Below, piece by piece: positions 35,737 to 44,016 of a DNA stretch of 64,000 nt. Below the pieces are notes generated by a model, which had not been told where the DNA came from, made no database searches, and worked only from the letters and a program-made list of their open reading frames with translations. Numbering within the stretch: position 1 is the stretch's first letter; every line of letters begins with the position of its first letter. The translations under genes and the position numbers were made by a program. This stretch comes from Bacillus sp. EB600 (lineage in GTDB: Bacteria; Bacillota; Bacilli; Bacillales; Cytobacillaceae), in assembly GCF_024494385.1 (NCBI RefSeq), contig NZ_JAEVLT010000020.1, positions 1 to 64,000 on the forward strand. Direction: 5' to 3'.

Positions 35737-35780
35737 AAAAGGATTGAATTCTGTACTATACAGGACTCAATCCTTTTGTT
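35737..35780. terminator. terminator-like hairpin
   Basis: AAAAGGATTGA / TCAATCCTTTT stem around CTGTACTATACAG-type inner pairing. Confidence 0.65.
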
Positions 35781-36055
35781 CCAGTTTACAAAATAGTTGT
35801 AGAAAGATTGAAAGAAGAGTTAAAAATTGCACTGATACTGATTTATTCCTATTTGGTCTTTAAAAGGGAAAAACATAAGGAATAATGAACAGAAGCTGTA
35901 TAATGATATTATGGAAAGAGTAAAACTACTTTCATCTGTCAAAATAAGAAGAGTCCAGTCTAGAAAAATATTATTAAGTGGGGTATCCTTCACTTAATTT
36001 ATTGTTCATGCATCTTTTTATCTTTGCTGAAAAATAATAAGTTCGAGGTGATAAA

Positions 36056-36235
36056 ATGGCAACTGCTCAAATCGGGGACAATATTTTATTTAAGCGTGAA
36101 GGGAAAAGCTATAATGGAATTGTTACAGTTGTAAGAGATAACTCTGTTATTGTTAAGTACGGATACAATAAAGAAAAAGACGAACCACTTACAACAATAG
36201 TCAATCATAAAAATTATAGCATTACTAATTCTTAA
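36056..36235 (+). CDS. DUF2187 family small protein (YkvS-like)
   Basis: 59 residues with a KOW-like beta fold signature: IGDNILFKREGKSYNGIVTVVRDNSVIVKYGYN, then TIVNHKNYSI. These features define DUF2187 proteins of Bacillaceae, of unknown role. ATG follows GAGGTG. It is single and followed 95 bases later by a strong terminator shared with the convergent dehydrogenase. Confidence 0.85.
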   Translation: MATAQIGDNILFKREGKSYNGIVTVVRDNSVIVKYGYNKEKDEPLTTIVNHKNYSITNS

Positions 36236-36330
36236 AAAATTTTTAATGAGTAAAGTTGTTAAAGGATTAGAATACATAAAAAATTTAAACAAAATAATTC
36301 CTATGGATTTTGTTTAACGCCACAAATATG

Positions 36331-36372
36331 AAAAATCCCAATCCAGTAAGAGGATTGGGATTGCTATTTTTT
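36331..36372. terminator. bidirectional terminator
   Basis: AAATCCCAATCC / GGATTGGGATT stem with T-rich flanks between DUF2187 and the minus-strand dehydrogenase. Confidence 0.8.
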
Positions 36373-36446
36373 AAATTAATTAAAAGGCTTATTCTATATT
36401 TCAAAGCAGAAATATTTATCTAACTAGAATCTCCAAGTTCAGCTTC

Positions 36447-37409
36447 TTATTTAGAAGATGAAACGTTTTTTCCCTTATTTGCTTTTTGCTGCTGTAACTT
36501 TAGAAGGTCAAGGAAATTATCATCTCGCGTATGGATTGCTTTTGCTCCATTATCATCATATTCGTAGAAGCCTTTATTGGAACGGATACCAAGCTGCTCA
36601 TTTTCGACCATTTCTTTTAAGAATGAAGGTAATTCTCTTGTGTTGGATAGATCTTGTTCAATGTTGTGCACCATAGCTGCTGTTGTTTGCAGACCGGCTA
36701 AATCCTGGCTTTCCAGTGGACCGCAGAATGCCCATTTAAAGCCCATGCTTCCTCTCACAGCGATATCGATATCTTCGGCAGTACAGACACCCAATTCAAT
36801 TAAGTTGAAGCATTCACGCAGAAAAGCTACTTGAACACGGTTAACGATAAAGCCTGTAATCTCTTTTTTAAGAATTACTGGAGATTTTCCGATTTCTTTC
36901 ATTAAGTCATAAGTTACTTGAACTATGTTTTCATCTGTCTTTTCAAATTTAGCAATTTCGACAATTGGCACAAGTTGTGGCGGATTAAAGAAGTGTGTAA
37001 TCACAAATCTTTCAGGATGCTTCGCTCTTTGGGTTAATTCTTTTAATGGAAAAGTGGAAGTATTAGAAGAAATAATCGTCTTCTCAGAGACGACGCTTTC
37101 AATAATTTCATAAGTATCCAATTTTAACTCAAGATTTTCAGGAATCGATTCAAGAATGAAATCAGTATCTTGGATAGCTTCACGCAATTCTGTTGTATAT
37201 TTGATATTAGCTAATGTCTGATCCATTTTGTCTTGAGTCAGCATTTCTTTTTCAACCATAATCTTTAAGCTGTTTGTAATCAGTTCACTTGCTGTTTGCA
37301 GTGATGACTCGCGTCTGGCTTGAATACGTACATTGTAACCTGCTTGAGCAAATAATTGAGCGGCACCATGCCCCATAATACCTGCTCCAAGTACTGTGAT
37401 ATTCTTCAT
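36447..37409 (-). CDS. 3-hydroxyacyl-CoA dehydrogenase family protein
   Basis: 320 residues. A Rossmann NAD-binding domain (ITVLGAGIMGHGAAQLFAQAG) fills the first half, with SSNTSTFPLKEL and the catalytic His region FVITHFFNPPQLVPIVEI. The 3HCDH C-terminal domain follows (GFIVNRVQVAFLRECF, SMGFKWAFCGPLESQDLAGL). It oxidises a 3-hydroxy acid or acyl-CoA. Beside the dioxygenase genes it might dehydrogenate a ring-cleavage or side-chain intermediate, but that is inference. I start at the internal ATG (37409) preceding the Rossmann strand; 37415 and 37457 are alternatives. Confidence 0.82.
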   Translation of the reverse strand: MKNITVLGAGIMGHGAAQLFAQAGYNVRIQARRESSLQTASELITNSLKIMVEKEMLTQDKMDQTLANIKYTTELREAIQDTDFILESIPENLELKLDTYEIIESVVSEKTIISSNTSTFPLKELTQRAKHPERFVITHFFNPPQLVPIVEIAKFEKTDENIVQVTYDLMKEIGKSPVILKKEITGFIVNRVQVAFLRECFNLIELGVCTAEDIDIAVRGSMGFKWAFCGPLESQDLAGLQTTAAMVHNIEQDLSNTRELPSFLKEMVENEQLGIRSNKGFYEYDDNGAKAIHTRDDNFLDLLKLQQQKANKGKNVSSSK

Positions 37410-37573
37410 TTCCATACCCCAATTCGTATTATTTATTTTTTCATAACTTGACTCCATACTCCAGTAAGTAAAGAAACAACTTGCTATTTAAGTATTTACT
37501 ATTTTTTATAATAACATATATCTTTCGGAAAGATTGTAATCTAGGTTACAATTTTAATAAGGAGATGGGGAGA

Positions 37574-38242
37574 ATGAATCAAGTTAATATACGGGAAATC
37601 GTATCAAAAGAATCGAATTTATATAGTGTTATCGAAAAAATCGGTACCTTACAACATTACAAAAAAAACGAAATCATCTATTTACAGGATGATAGTGTAC
37701 ATACATTTTACCTGCTTAAATCAGGAAGGGTGCGTCAGTTTTTTACTTCGGTAAATGGGAATGAATTAACCGTAAAGATTTTAGGAGTTAATAATATTTT
37801 TGGGGAAGCATCTTATTTTAGCCGAACGCCAAGAGTAACATCTGCAAGCGCGCTTACAGATGTAGAACTGCTTGCGGTCGATTTACAGAGCCTGCTGCCG
37901 TTCTTAACAGAGAATCCAAGCTTAATTGCCGAACTCCTGGATTTGATGGCCCAAAAAATACGTCTTTTCTCCATTCAGGTATATAGTATGGCTTTTTTAT
38001 CAGCAGATAAAAAAGTAGCCCATATATTAGTCCAACTTGGAACCTATTTCAAAAACAAGGAATCAGATATAGATTATTCTATTGATTATACACATCAGGA
38101 TTTAGCTGAATTGATTGGTATTGCCAGGGTTACCACAACAAAAGAATTAAAAAGGTTTGAAAAACTAGGATGGATTTCATTAGCCTACCGAAATATCCAA
38201 ATACTTAATGAAGCGGCTTTAAAAGAATATTTATTATCTTAG
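37574..38242 (+). CDS. Crp/Fnr-family transcriptional regulator
   Basis: 222 residues. The cyclic-nucleotide-binding fold at 20-130 (KKNEIIYLQDDSVHTFYLLKSGRVRQF, NIFGEASYFS) and a Crp-type winged HTH (HQDLAELIGIARVTTTKELKRFEKLGWI) at about 165-210 are clear. There is no N-terminal Fe-S cysteine cluster of Fnr type, so the effector is unknown. ATG at 37574 follows GGAGATGGGG. It lies divergent from the dehydrogenase and ahead of the dioxygenase operon, so it may control either. Confidence 0.85.
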   Translation: MNQVNIREIVSKESNLYSVIEKIGTLQHYKKNEIIYLQDDSVHTFYLLKSGRVRQFFTSVNGNELTVKILGVNNIFGEASYFSRTPRVTSASALTDVELLAVDLQSLLPFLTENPSLIAELLDLMAQKIRLFSIQVYSMAFLSADKKVAHILVQLGTYFKNKESDIDYSIDYTHQDLAELIGIARVTTTKELKRFEKLGWISLAYRNIQILNEAALKEYLLS

Positions 38243-38840
38243 GTATACTTTGGTTACTTCAGAAAATTAAATTAAAAGGTATGTTTAGATAAAGCAAAAG
38301 TAAAGAATCCCAATCCGATGGGAATTGGAATTCTTACAGTTAAAAGTTTTTTAATATTTTTACAAGAAAAATTTTAATTGTAAATAATTGGGAACACAGT
38401 TACATTAATGAAATTGTTTTTATATTAACTTCTACAATGTATACTAAATCTTGTAAGGCTATTTAACAGTTTGCCATAGTGTTAATAGTATAAATAAAAT
38501 CTTGAATTTAGATGATAAAAGGAAGATTATTTCAATTAGAATTTTCCGGGAATAAGAATTATAATTAAATCAATTAAGGGAATATTTTTATAATTAAATA
38601 TTCTAAGATATGAATAGGCTTACATGATCTTGTTAACTTCGCACCCTAGAATGAAGGCTTAAAATAAGTCTGAGTTTGCGTGTAACAAAATGTTTTAACA
38701 AACTAATTTTTGGTTTTGATTTGTATACGGTTACACAAATGAGGATGTAAGCAAGATGCAATATCAAAGTTACTTCTATCAGTAAGAGATTACGCAGATA
38801 GTTAAGTGAGCTAATAAAAACACTACCAAGGAGGAAAATC
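38243..38840. other. 598-base leader of the dioxygenase operon
   Basis: No gene is seen. A hairpin AAGAATCCCAAT/ATTGGAATTCTT at about 38303-38336 may end the Crp/Fnr transcript. GAATATTT-N8-AAATATTC (38580-38603) is an inverted repeat about 240 bases before the dioxygenase start, a candidate operator for the LysR or Crp/Fnr regulator. GGAGGAAAA precedes the first gene. Confidence 0.4.
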
Positions 38841-40142
38841 ATGAGCAAATATGTTCTAGAAGATCAAGAGAAATGTTCATTTAAAGTGAATCGCAAAGCT
38901 TTTGTTGATCCAAAAATTTATGAATTAGAACGAGAAGCTATTTTTAGCAAATGCTGGTTATATATCGGGCATGAATCAGAACTAAAGAACAATGGAGATT
39001 TTCATAGAAGAAAAGTTGGCGGACGTAACCTTTTATTTACTCGCGGCAGTGATGGCGTAATAAGAGCTTTTTATAACAGCTGTCCACACCGTGGTGCTTT
39101 AGTTTGCCGTGAAGGAAGAGGAAACTCCAAGGTATTCCGTTGCTTCTATCATGCATGGAGCTTTAATAATCAAGGGGAACTAGTGGGAATGCCTGATAAA
39201 TCAGGTTTCGCTGAAGACCATAACTGTGATGGTTCTAAAAACCTATCCACAGTAAAGCGTCTTGAAAGCTACCGTGGTTTCGTATTTGTTAATTTTGATG
39301 ATAATGCTATTTCTCTAGAAGATTATCTGGGAAATGCTAAAGAATATCTTGATTTAGTTGCTGACCAAGCAGCTGCAAGTGAAAATCCAGAAGCAGGTAT
39401 GGAAGTTTTAATGGATCCACAAGAATACAGTGTACGCGCTAACTGGAAGCTATTAGGCGAAAACAGTGTTGACCTTTATCACGGTGTACCAACACATAAG
39501 ACTTATTTTGATATCGTTGCTACTCGCGGAGGCGTAATGGAAAAAGATAGTCTTAAGGGCGTTGGTGTTGACTTAGGCAATGGCCATGCTGTTATGGAAT
39601 ATTATTCTGCTTGGCCAAGACCAGTAGGAAAATGGATCGAAGGCTATGGAGAAGAAGCAAAAGGTATTATCGATGCAAACATCGAAAGATTAGAAGCAAA
39701 GTTTGGTGAGGAAAGAGCACACCGAATTGCTAAAAAGAACCGTAACATCTGGATCTTCCCTAACCTTGTTATTAATGACATTATGGCGATTACAATCAGA
39801 ACATTCTATCCAACTGCACCTGGCTACATTGAAGTTACTGGATATGCCTTGGCAGCAGCAGAGGAAAATGAGAACTTCAGACAAGTTCGTAACGACAGCT
39901 TCCTAGAATTCTTAGGCCCAGGCGGTTTTGCTACTCCTGATGACAATGAGGCTCTTGAACTATGTCAAGAAGGTTTCCAAAATAGTCAGGAAGTTGGATG
40001 GAATGATATTTCAAGAGGTATGAACAGAGAAGTTCCTACAGCAACTGATGAAGCACAAATGCGGGCTTTCTGGCGTGAATGGAATGACCGGATTACATTT
40101 GCAGAAGCTAAACAAGAAGAAGCTGGGAGGGTAAAGGCATGA
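38841..40142 (+). CDS. Rieske aromatic ring-hydroxylating dioxygenase, large (alpha) subunit
   Basis: 433 residues. The Rieske [2Fe-2S] site is C81-P-H83 ... C101-FY-H104. The mononuclear iron site is ENSVDLYHGVPTHKTYF (His214, His219, with the bridging Asp211), and the third ligand lies in the C-terminal part near GFATPDDNEALE. It adds O2 to an aromatic ring to give a cis-dihydrodiol. Closest overall look is benzoate/anthranilate/naphthalene-type alpha subunits; the substrate is unknown. The beta gene overlaps it by 4 bases. No ferredoxin or reductase gene is nearby. Confidence 0.88.
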   Translation: MSKYVLEDQEKCSFKVNRKAFVDPKIYELEREAIFSKCWLYIGHESELKNNGDFHRRKVGGRNLLFTRGSDGVIRAFYNSCPHRGALVCREGRGNSKVFRCFYHAWSFNNQGELVGMPDKSGFAEDHNCDGSKNLSTVKRLESYRGFVFVNFDDNAISLEDYLGNAKEYLDLVADQAAASENPEAGMEVLMDPQEYSVRANWKLLGENSVDLYHGVPTHKTYFDIVATRGGVMEKDSLKGVGVDLGNGHAVMEYYSAWPRPVGKWIEGYGEEAKGIIDANIERLEAKFGEERAHRIAKKNRNIWIFPNLVINDIMAITIRTFYPTAPGYIEVTGYALAAAEENENFRQVRNDSFLEFLGPGGFATPDDNEALELCQEGFQNSQEVGWNDISRGMNREVPTATDEAQMRAFWREWNDRITFAEAKQEEAGRVKA

Positions 40143-40618
40143 ATATAACACGTCAAGAAATTGAAGATTTTTTATATCATGAGGCTGAACTTCTAGACGA
40201 TTGGAAAATGAAGGAGTGGGCAGCATTATTCTCAAGCAAAGGAACCTATGAGATCCCGCCAATTGGAAATCCTGATGCAGATTTTAAAAAGTCACTCTTT
40301 TTGGTTCATGACGATCGTGATCGTTTAGAGCAGCGTGCATTGCGATTATTGAAAAAAGAGGCTCATGTTGAATATCCTCACTCAACAACTCTTCACAATG
40401 TAAACAATGTAAGAATCGTTAGCAATGAAGAGGATGAAGTAAAGGTCAAATGTAATTTTGCAACGTATCGTACAAAACGGGAAACGCTTGACTGTTATGT
40501 TGGTGTTAACGAATACACATTAGTGAAAGAAAATGGCGAATTAAAAATTCAAGATAAGAAGGTCGTTCTTAAACTTGACAGCCTTCGTCCACATGGAAAA
40601 GTAAGTATTATTTTATAA
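40139..40618 (+). CDS. Rieske dioxygenase small (beta) subunit
   Basis: 159 residues of the ring-hydroxylating beta / SnoaL-like cone fold: EIEDFLYHEAELLDDWKMKEWAALFSSKGTYEIPP, then HDDRDRLEQRALRL and EYPHSTTLHNVNNVRIV. It is structural in the alpha3-beta3 hexamer. It starts 4 bases inside the alpha gene (ATGA overlap), so translation is coupled. Together they form one oxygenase component. Confidence 0.87.
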   Translation: MNITRQEIEDFLYHEAELLDDWKMKEWAALFSSKGTYEIPPIGNPDADFKKSLFLVHDDRDRLEQRALRLLKKEAHVEYPHSTTLHNVNNVRIVSNEEDEVKVKCNFATYRTKRETLDCYVGVNEYTLVKENGELKIQDKKVVLKLDSLRPHGKVSIIL

Positions 40619-40640
40619 ACTAAACAATGCTTTTGAAGCG

Positions 40641-40703
40641 CTCAAAATCACTGACAGGTGTGAATAAGAAAATTTACACCTGTCAGTGATTTGAGTTGTT
40701 TTA
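40641..40703 (+). terminator. strong hairpin inside the dioxygenase operon
   Basis: Twenty bases of CTCAAAATCACTGACAGGTG pair with the reverse complement at 40677-40695 with one bulge, followed by TTGTTTTAAG. It separates the oxygenase genes from the extradiol gene. It could attenuate read-through, or mark an mRNA processing or stabilising site. Confidence 0.6.
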
Positions 40704-40730
40704 AGTATTTTGAAAATGGGAGGTAATCTA

Positions 40731-41645
40731 ATGATTCGCTATAAGAAATTAGGTTATACTGTGTTAAGTGTAACTGATCTTGATAAATCGGTTGATTTTT
40801 ATGAAAATATTGTTGGTATGGAATTTGTTGAACGGGAAGATAATATAGCATTCCTTCGTTGCAGTGGGGACCACCACAATTTAATTCTTGAACAAGGCGA
40901 AGAATCAGGTTTGAAAAGAGTTGCTTATGAACTTGAAAAAACAGAGCAATTCCAAGGCGTATTTGATTATTTAACAGAACAAGGTTTAAATCCTGTTGAA
41001 TTAAGTGCAAAAGAGTGTCAAAGCTTAGCTCAAGGCAGAACATTACGATTTAAAGACCCATATTTAGGTGTAACGTATGAATTCTATGTTGAAATTATGG
41101 AAATGGGCACACCATTTGTTCCGAAGGATGCAAGAATTACAAGATTACTGCATATCGTTTATGAAACAAATAAATTTGATGAGTTATACGACTTCTTTAC
41201 TAATACATTAAACTTCAAAGTTTCCGATATTCAAGGCCGGGAAACTGGGTGGGCTTGGTTAAGAGCGTTCCCTTCTCCATATCACCATGACTTTGCCTTG
41301 ACGAGAGGAAAAGAAAATAAATTGAACCATATTGCTTATCAAGCTGAAAGAGTCGATGATGTCGGTATTCAAGTTAATCGATTAAAAGATAATAATGTTC
41401 CAATTCTTTTTGGACCAGGAAAACACCACCCGTCAGGAAGTATTTTCCTTTATTTTGCTGATCCAGACGGCTTAACTCTTGAGTACAGCCAAGGCATGGA
41501 AGAATTCCCTGAAGAAAATCCAAGAGAAGCTCGCCGCTTAGAACCAACTATGGCAACTCTTGACGAATGGGGAGGAAGACCACAACCTGGATGGGGTAAA
41601 ATTGGTAAATTAATTACGGAAGATCTCGAAAAAGTTAATAAATAA
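40731..41645 (+). CDS. type I extradiol ring-cleavage dioxygenase (VOC)
   Basis: 304 residues with two vicinal-oxygen-chelate modules. The iron ligands His-His-Glu are visible in the second module: RLLHIVYETN, LNHIAYQAE and PDGLTLEYSQG. This fold includes catechol 2,3- and 2,3-dihydroxybiphenyl dioxygenases. It would open the catechol made after dihydroxylation (meta cleavage). ATG at 40731 follows GGGAGG. The substrate is not determined, though the next gene points to a carboxylated catechol. Confidence 0.85.
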   Translation: MIRYKKLGYTVLSVTDLDKSVDFYENIVGMEFVEREDNIAFLRCSGDHHNLILEQGEESGLKRVAYELEKTEQFQGVFDYLTEQGLNPVELSAKECQSLAQGRTLRFKDPYLGVTYEFYVEIMEMGTPFVPKDARITRLLHIVYETNKFDELYDFFTNTLNFKVSDIQGRETGWAWLRAFPSPYHHDFALTRGKENKLNHIAYQAERVDDVGIQVNRLKDNNVPILFGPGKHHPSGSIFLYFADPDGLTLEYSQGMEEFPEENPREARRLEPTMATLDEWGGRPQPGWGKIGKLITEDLEKVNK

Positions 41646-41687
41646 TCCCTGCAAAATAAACAATCATACTTAAAGGAGGCGGGCATT

Positions 41688-42725
41688 GTGTCAAAAGAAA
41701 AACATTTTCGCGTAGACTTTCATGCGCATATTATTCCAGACAATTTCCCTGATCTAGATGCAAAATATGGTGATAATCGTTTTCCTACATTAAAGCATAC
41801 TTGCAGCTGTGGAGCTGAAATCTTTAAGGACGGCAAGTCATTCCGACAAGTCGAGGATAATGCCTGGGATCCAGAAAAGCGGATTGCACAAATGGATGAG
41901 GAAGGCGTAGATGTTCAAGTCTTATCTCCAATTCCTGTTACGTTTACGTATTGGGCTGATCCAGAAAAATGTTTAGAACTGTCGAAAGCACAAAATGATT
42001 TTATTGCTTCGGTTGTTGCAAAATATCCTGATCGTTTTGTCGGCTTAGGAACTGTGCCATTACAAGATGCTGATTTAGCTATTGCTGAAATGGAAAGAGC
42101 TGTGAAAGAACTAGGGCTGAAAGGGATTGAAATCGGCAGCAATGCAAACGGTAAAACCCTTGATGATCCCAACATTTTAAAATTCTTAGAGGCAGCTGCT
42201 AAAATGGATGTGCCTATTTTTGTTCACCCATGGGCTACTATTGGTGTGGAAAGAATGCCGAAACATAACTTTATGTATTCAATTGGGATGCCATCAGAGA
42301 CGGCGCTTGCTGCAGCAAGTTTGATCTTCAGCGGTATTCTTGATAAATACCCGAATTTTAAAATCTGTTTCTCCCATGGCGGGGGTTCACTTCCATATTT
42401 ATTACCAAGGATCGATCAAGCTTGGGAAGTATGGCCTCATATACGTACAACGGAAAATCCACCAAGTCATTATGCTAAGAAACTCTATTATGATACACTT
42501 GTTTACGATCCTCGTAATCTCCAATATATGCTTGAAAAATTTGGCGCTGAACACATTATTACTGGTTCAGACTATCCATTCTTGCTTCGTGAAGTTCCAG
42601 CTGGAAGAGTAGTTGAACAGTTGGAAAACCTTTCTGAAGAAGAAGTTAAACAAATGCTTGGAGAAAATGCGATCGAGTTTCTTGGGTTAACAAAATCAAG
42701 TTTTATAAAAGAAACTATTAAGTAA
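41688..42725 (+). CDS. ACMSD-like amidohydrolase/decarboxylase
   Basis: 345 residues, metal-dependent TIM barrel of the ACMSD branch. Metal and catalytic residues appear in DFHAHIIPD (HxH), GIEIGSN, PIFVHPWA, CFSHGGGSLPYLLPR and ITGSDYPF (Asp). ACMSD and relatives decarboxylate aminocarboxymuconate or hydroxycarboxymuconate semialdehydes, the products of extradiol cleavage of carboxylated catechols. This placement after an extradiol dioxygenase fits that role. GTG start after GGAGGCGGG. Confidence 0.85.
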   Translation: MSKEKHFRVDFHAHIIPDNFPDLDAKYGDNRFPTLKHTCSCGAEIFKDGKSFRQVEDNAWDPEKRIAQMDEEGVDVQVLSPIPVTFTYWADPEKCLELSKAQNDFIASVVAKYPDRFVGLGTVPLQDADLAIAEMERAVKELGLKGIEIGSNANGKTLDDPNILKFLEAAAKMDVPIFVHPWATIGVERMPKHNFMYSIGMPSETALAAASLIFSGILDKYPNFKICFSHGGGSLPYLLPRIDQAWEVWPHIRTTENPPSHYAKKLYYDTLVYDPRNLQYMLEKFGAEHIITGSDYPFLLREVPAGRVVEQLENLSEEEVKQMLGENAIEFLGLTKSSFIKETIK

Positions 42726-42737
42726 AAAGTGTGATAT

Positions 42738-42794
42738 GTAAAAAAGAACCTTCCTTTTGACTCTTCATGAGTAAAAGGAAGGTTCTTTTTTTTG
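42738..42794. terminator. terminator at the end of the aromatic operon
   Basis: AAAAAAGAACCTTCCTTTT / AAAAGGAAGGTTCTTTTTT long stem, usable by the plus-strand operon and the minus-strand regulator. Confidence 0.85.
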
Positions 42795-42856
42795 TTACTA
42801 TTTGTATTTAAAAAAGTAGAAATAGTGAAGGTAGTAAGTGTAATTAATTTACATAT

Positions 42857-43750
42857 TCAAATCGATTTTAAATTCTTTAATGTAGTTTCAAAGTAATGTA
42901 TAAATAGAAGAAGTTTTTCTAATTTTGGAGCTTCTTTTTTATAAACTCCTGCAACATTATATGTGATGTCGTCAAAATCAGCAAAGGGGATCATACATAG
43001 ATCCTTATCCGGTTTAGACGTGTCATTGGCTAGAATTAGTTCTGGAACAACACTGAAACCCCAGTTATTTTTAATCATAGATAGTACCATTTCAAATCCG
43101 CCAACTTCAATGCGTTTTAGATTTTTTACTCCCACTAATTTTTCATCGATTTTTCTCCATAAAGCTGATTCACGTCGATAACAAATCATCGTTTGATTAA
43201 TTAAATCCTCTTTTGTAACTTCAACTTTTCCTGCCAATGGATGTTCTTTTCCAACAATAAAAGTAAGATTTTCATGATAAATATATTTAGTTTCTAGATT
43301 AGTGAACGGGATAACGTCTCTAACTAGTCCTATATCAATTACTCCTTTTTCGACCATTTTAGAAACCTCAACAGAATCCTCTGCTTCTACTAAATCAAAT
43401 GAGAGCTCATCATTTTCTCGTAGTAATGATAAAACATGTAAGACAATCGAAACAGAGATAGCAGGGGATAATCCTATTGTTAAGGTTGGAGCTTTAAAAA
43501 GATCAATCGTTTGTTTTGCTTCGTTTATATAACTAAGTATTTTCCGTGCAAATGGAAGTAAGGCTTTTCCTTCCTCTGTTAGGAGGATTTTTTTTCCTTC
43601 CCGATAAAATAATTTACAACCTAATTCTATTTCTAACTTTTGAATTCGTGCCGTGACAGCAGGTTGTGTTAAATTCAAATACTCTGCAGTGCGCGAATAA
43701 TTATTAAGTTCAAAAACGGTTATGAAAGTTACTAGTTGTTCATCATCCAC
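42857..43750 (-). CDS. LysR-family transcriptional regulator
   Basis: 297 residues. The N-terminal winged HTH (LVTFITVFELNNYSRTAEYLNLTQPAVTARIQKLEIELGCKLFYR) and a C-terminal substrate-binding domain (LTIGLSPAISVSIVLHVLSLL, FIVGKEHPLAGKV, GWGFSVVPELIL) are typical. GTG start after GGAGGGGG. It converges on the aromatic operon. LysR proteins often sense the pathway substrate, so it is the most likely local activator, by position only. Confidence 0.85.
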   Translation of the reverse strand: MDDEQLVTFITVFELNNYSRTAEYLNLTQPAVTARIQKLEIELGCKLFYREGKKILLTEEGKALLPFARKILSYINEAKQTIDLFKAPTLTIGLSPAISVSIVLHVLSLLRENDELSFDLVEAEDSVEVSKMVEKGVIDIGLVRDVIPFTNLETKYIYHENLTFIVGKEHPLAGKVEVTKEDLINQTMICYRRESALWRKIDEKLVGVKNLKRIEVGGFEMVLSMIKNNWGFSVVPELILANDTSKPDKDLCMIPFADFDDITYNVAGVYKKEAPKLEKLLLFIHYFETTLKNLKSI

Positions 43751-43954
43751 TATTACACCCCCTCCGCTTATTTTTTGTTTATTTTATAGTGATTTTTACT
43801 ATATCTATATAATCAAAAGAACCTTAATTTTTATAATATAATACCATAAAATAAGGATTTTGTAAGTGTTTCCATTTGAATTATATAATAATTATGGTGG
43901 CTACTTCCGATGATGGGATTAAAACATAAATGGGTTTCTAAGTGGGAACTCAAA

Positions 43955-43991
43955 AAAACTCGCCCATTAATGTGAGAAGGCGAGCTTTTTG
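43955..43991. terminator. terminator of the kinase-RsbR gene
   Basis: AAAACTCGCC / GGCGAGCTTTTT stem, T-rich on both sides; it lies 26 bases past the stop of the minus-strand gene at 44017. Confidence 0.75.
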
Positions 43992-44016
43992 AACCTATTT
44001 ACGTTTGATGTATTTC

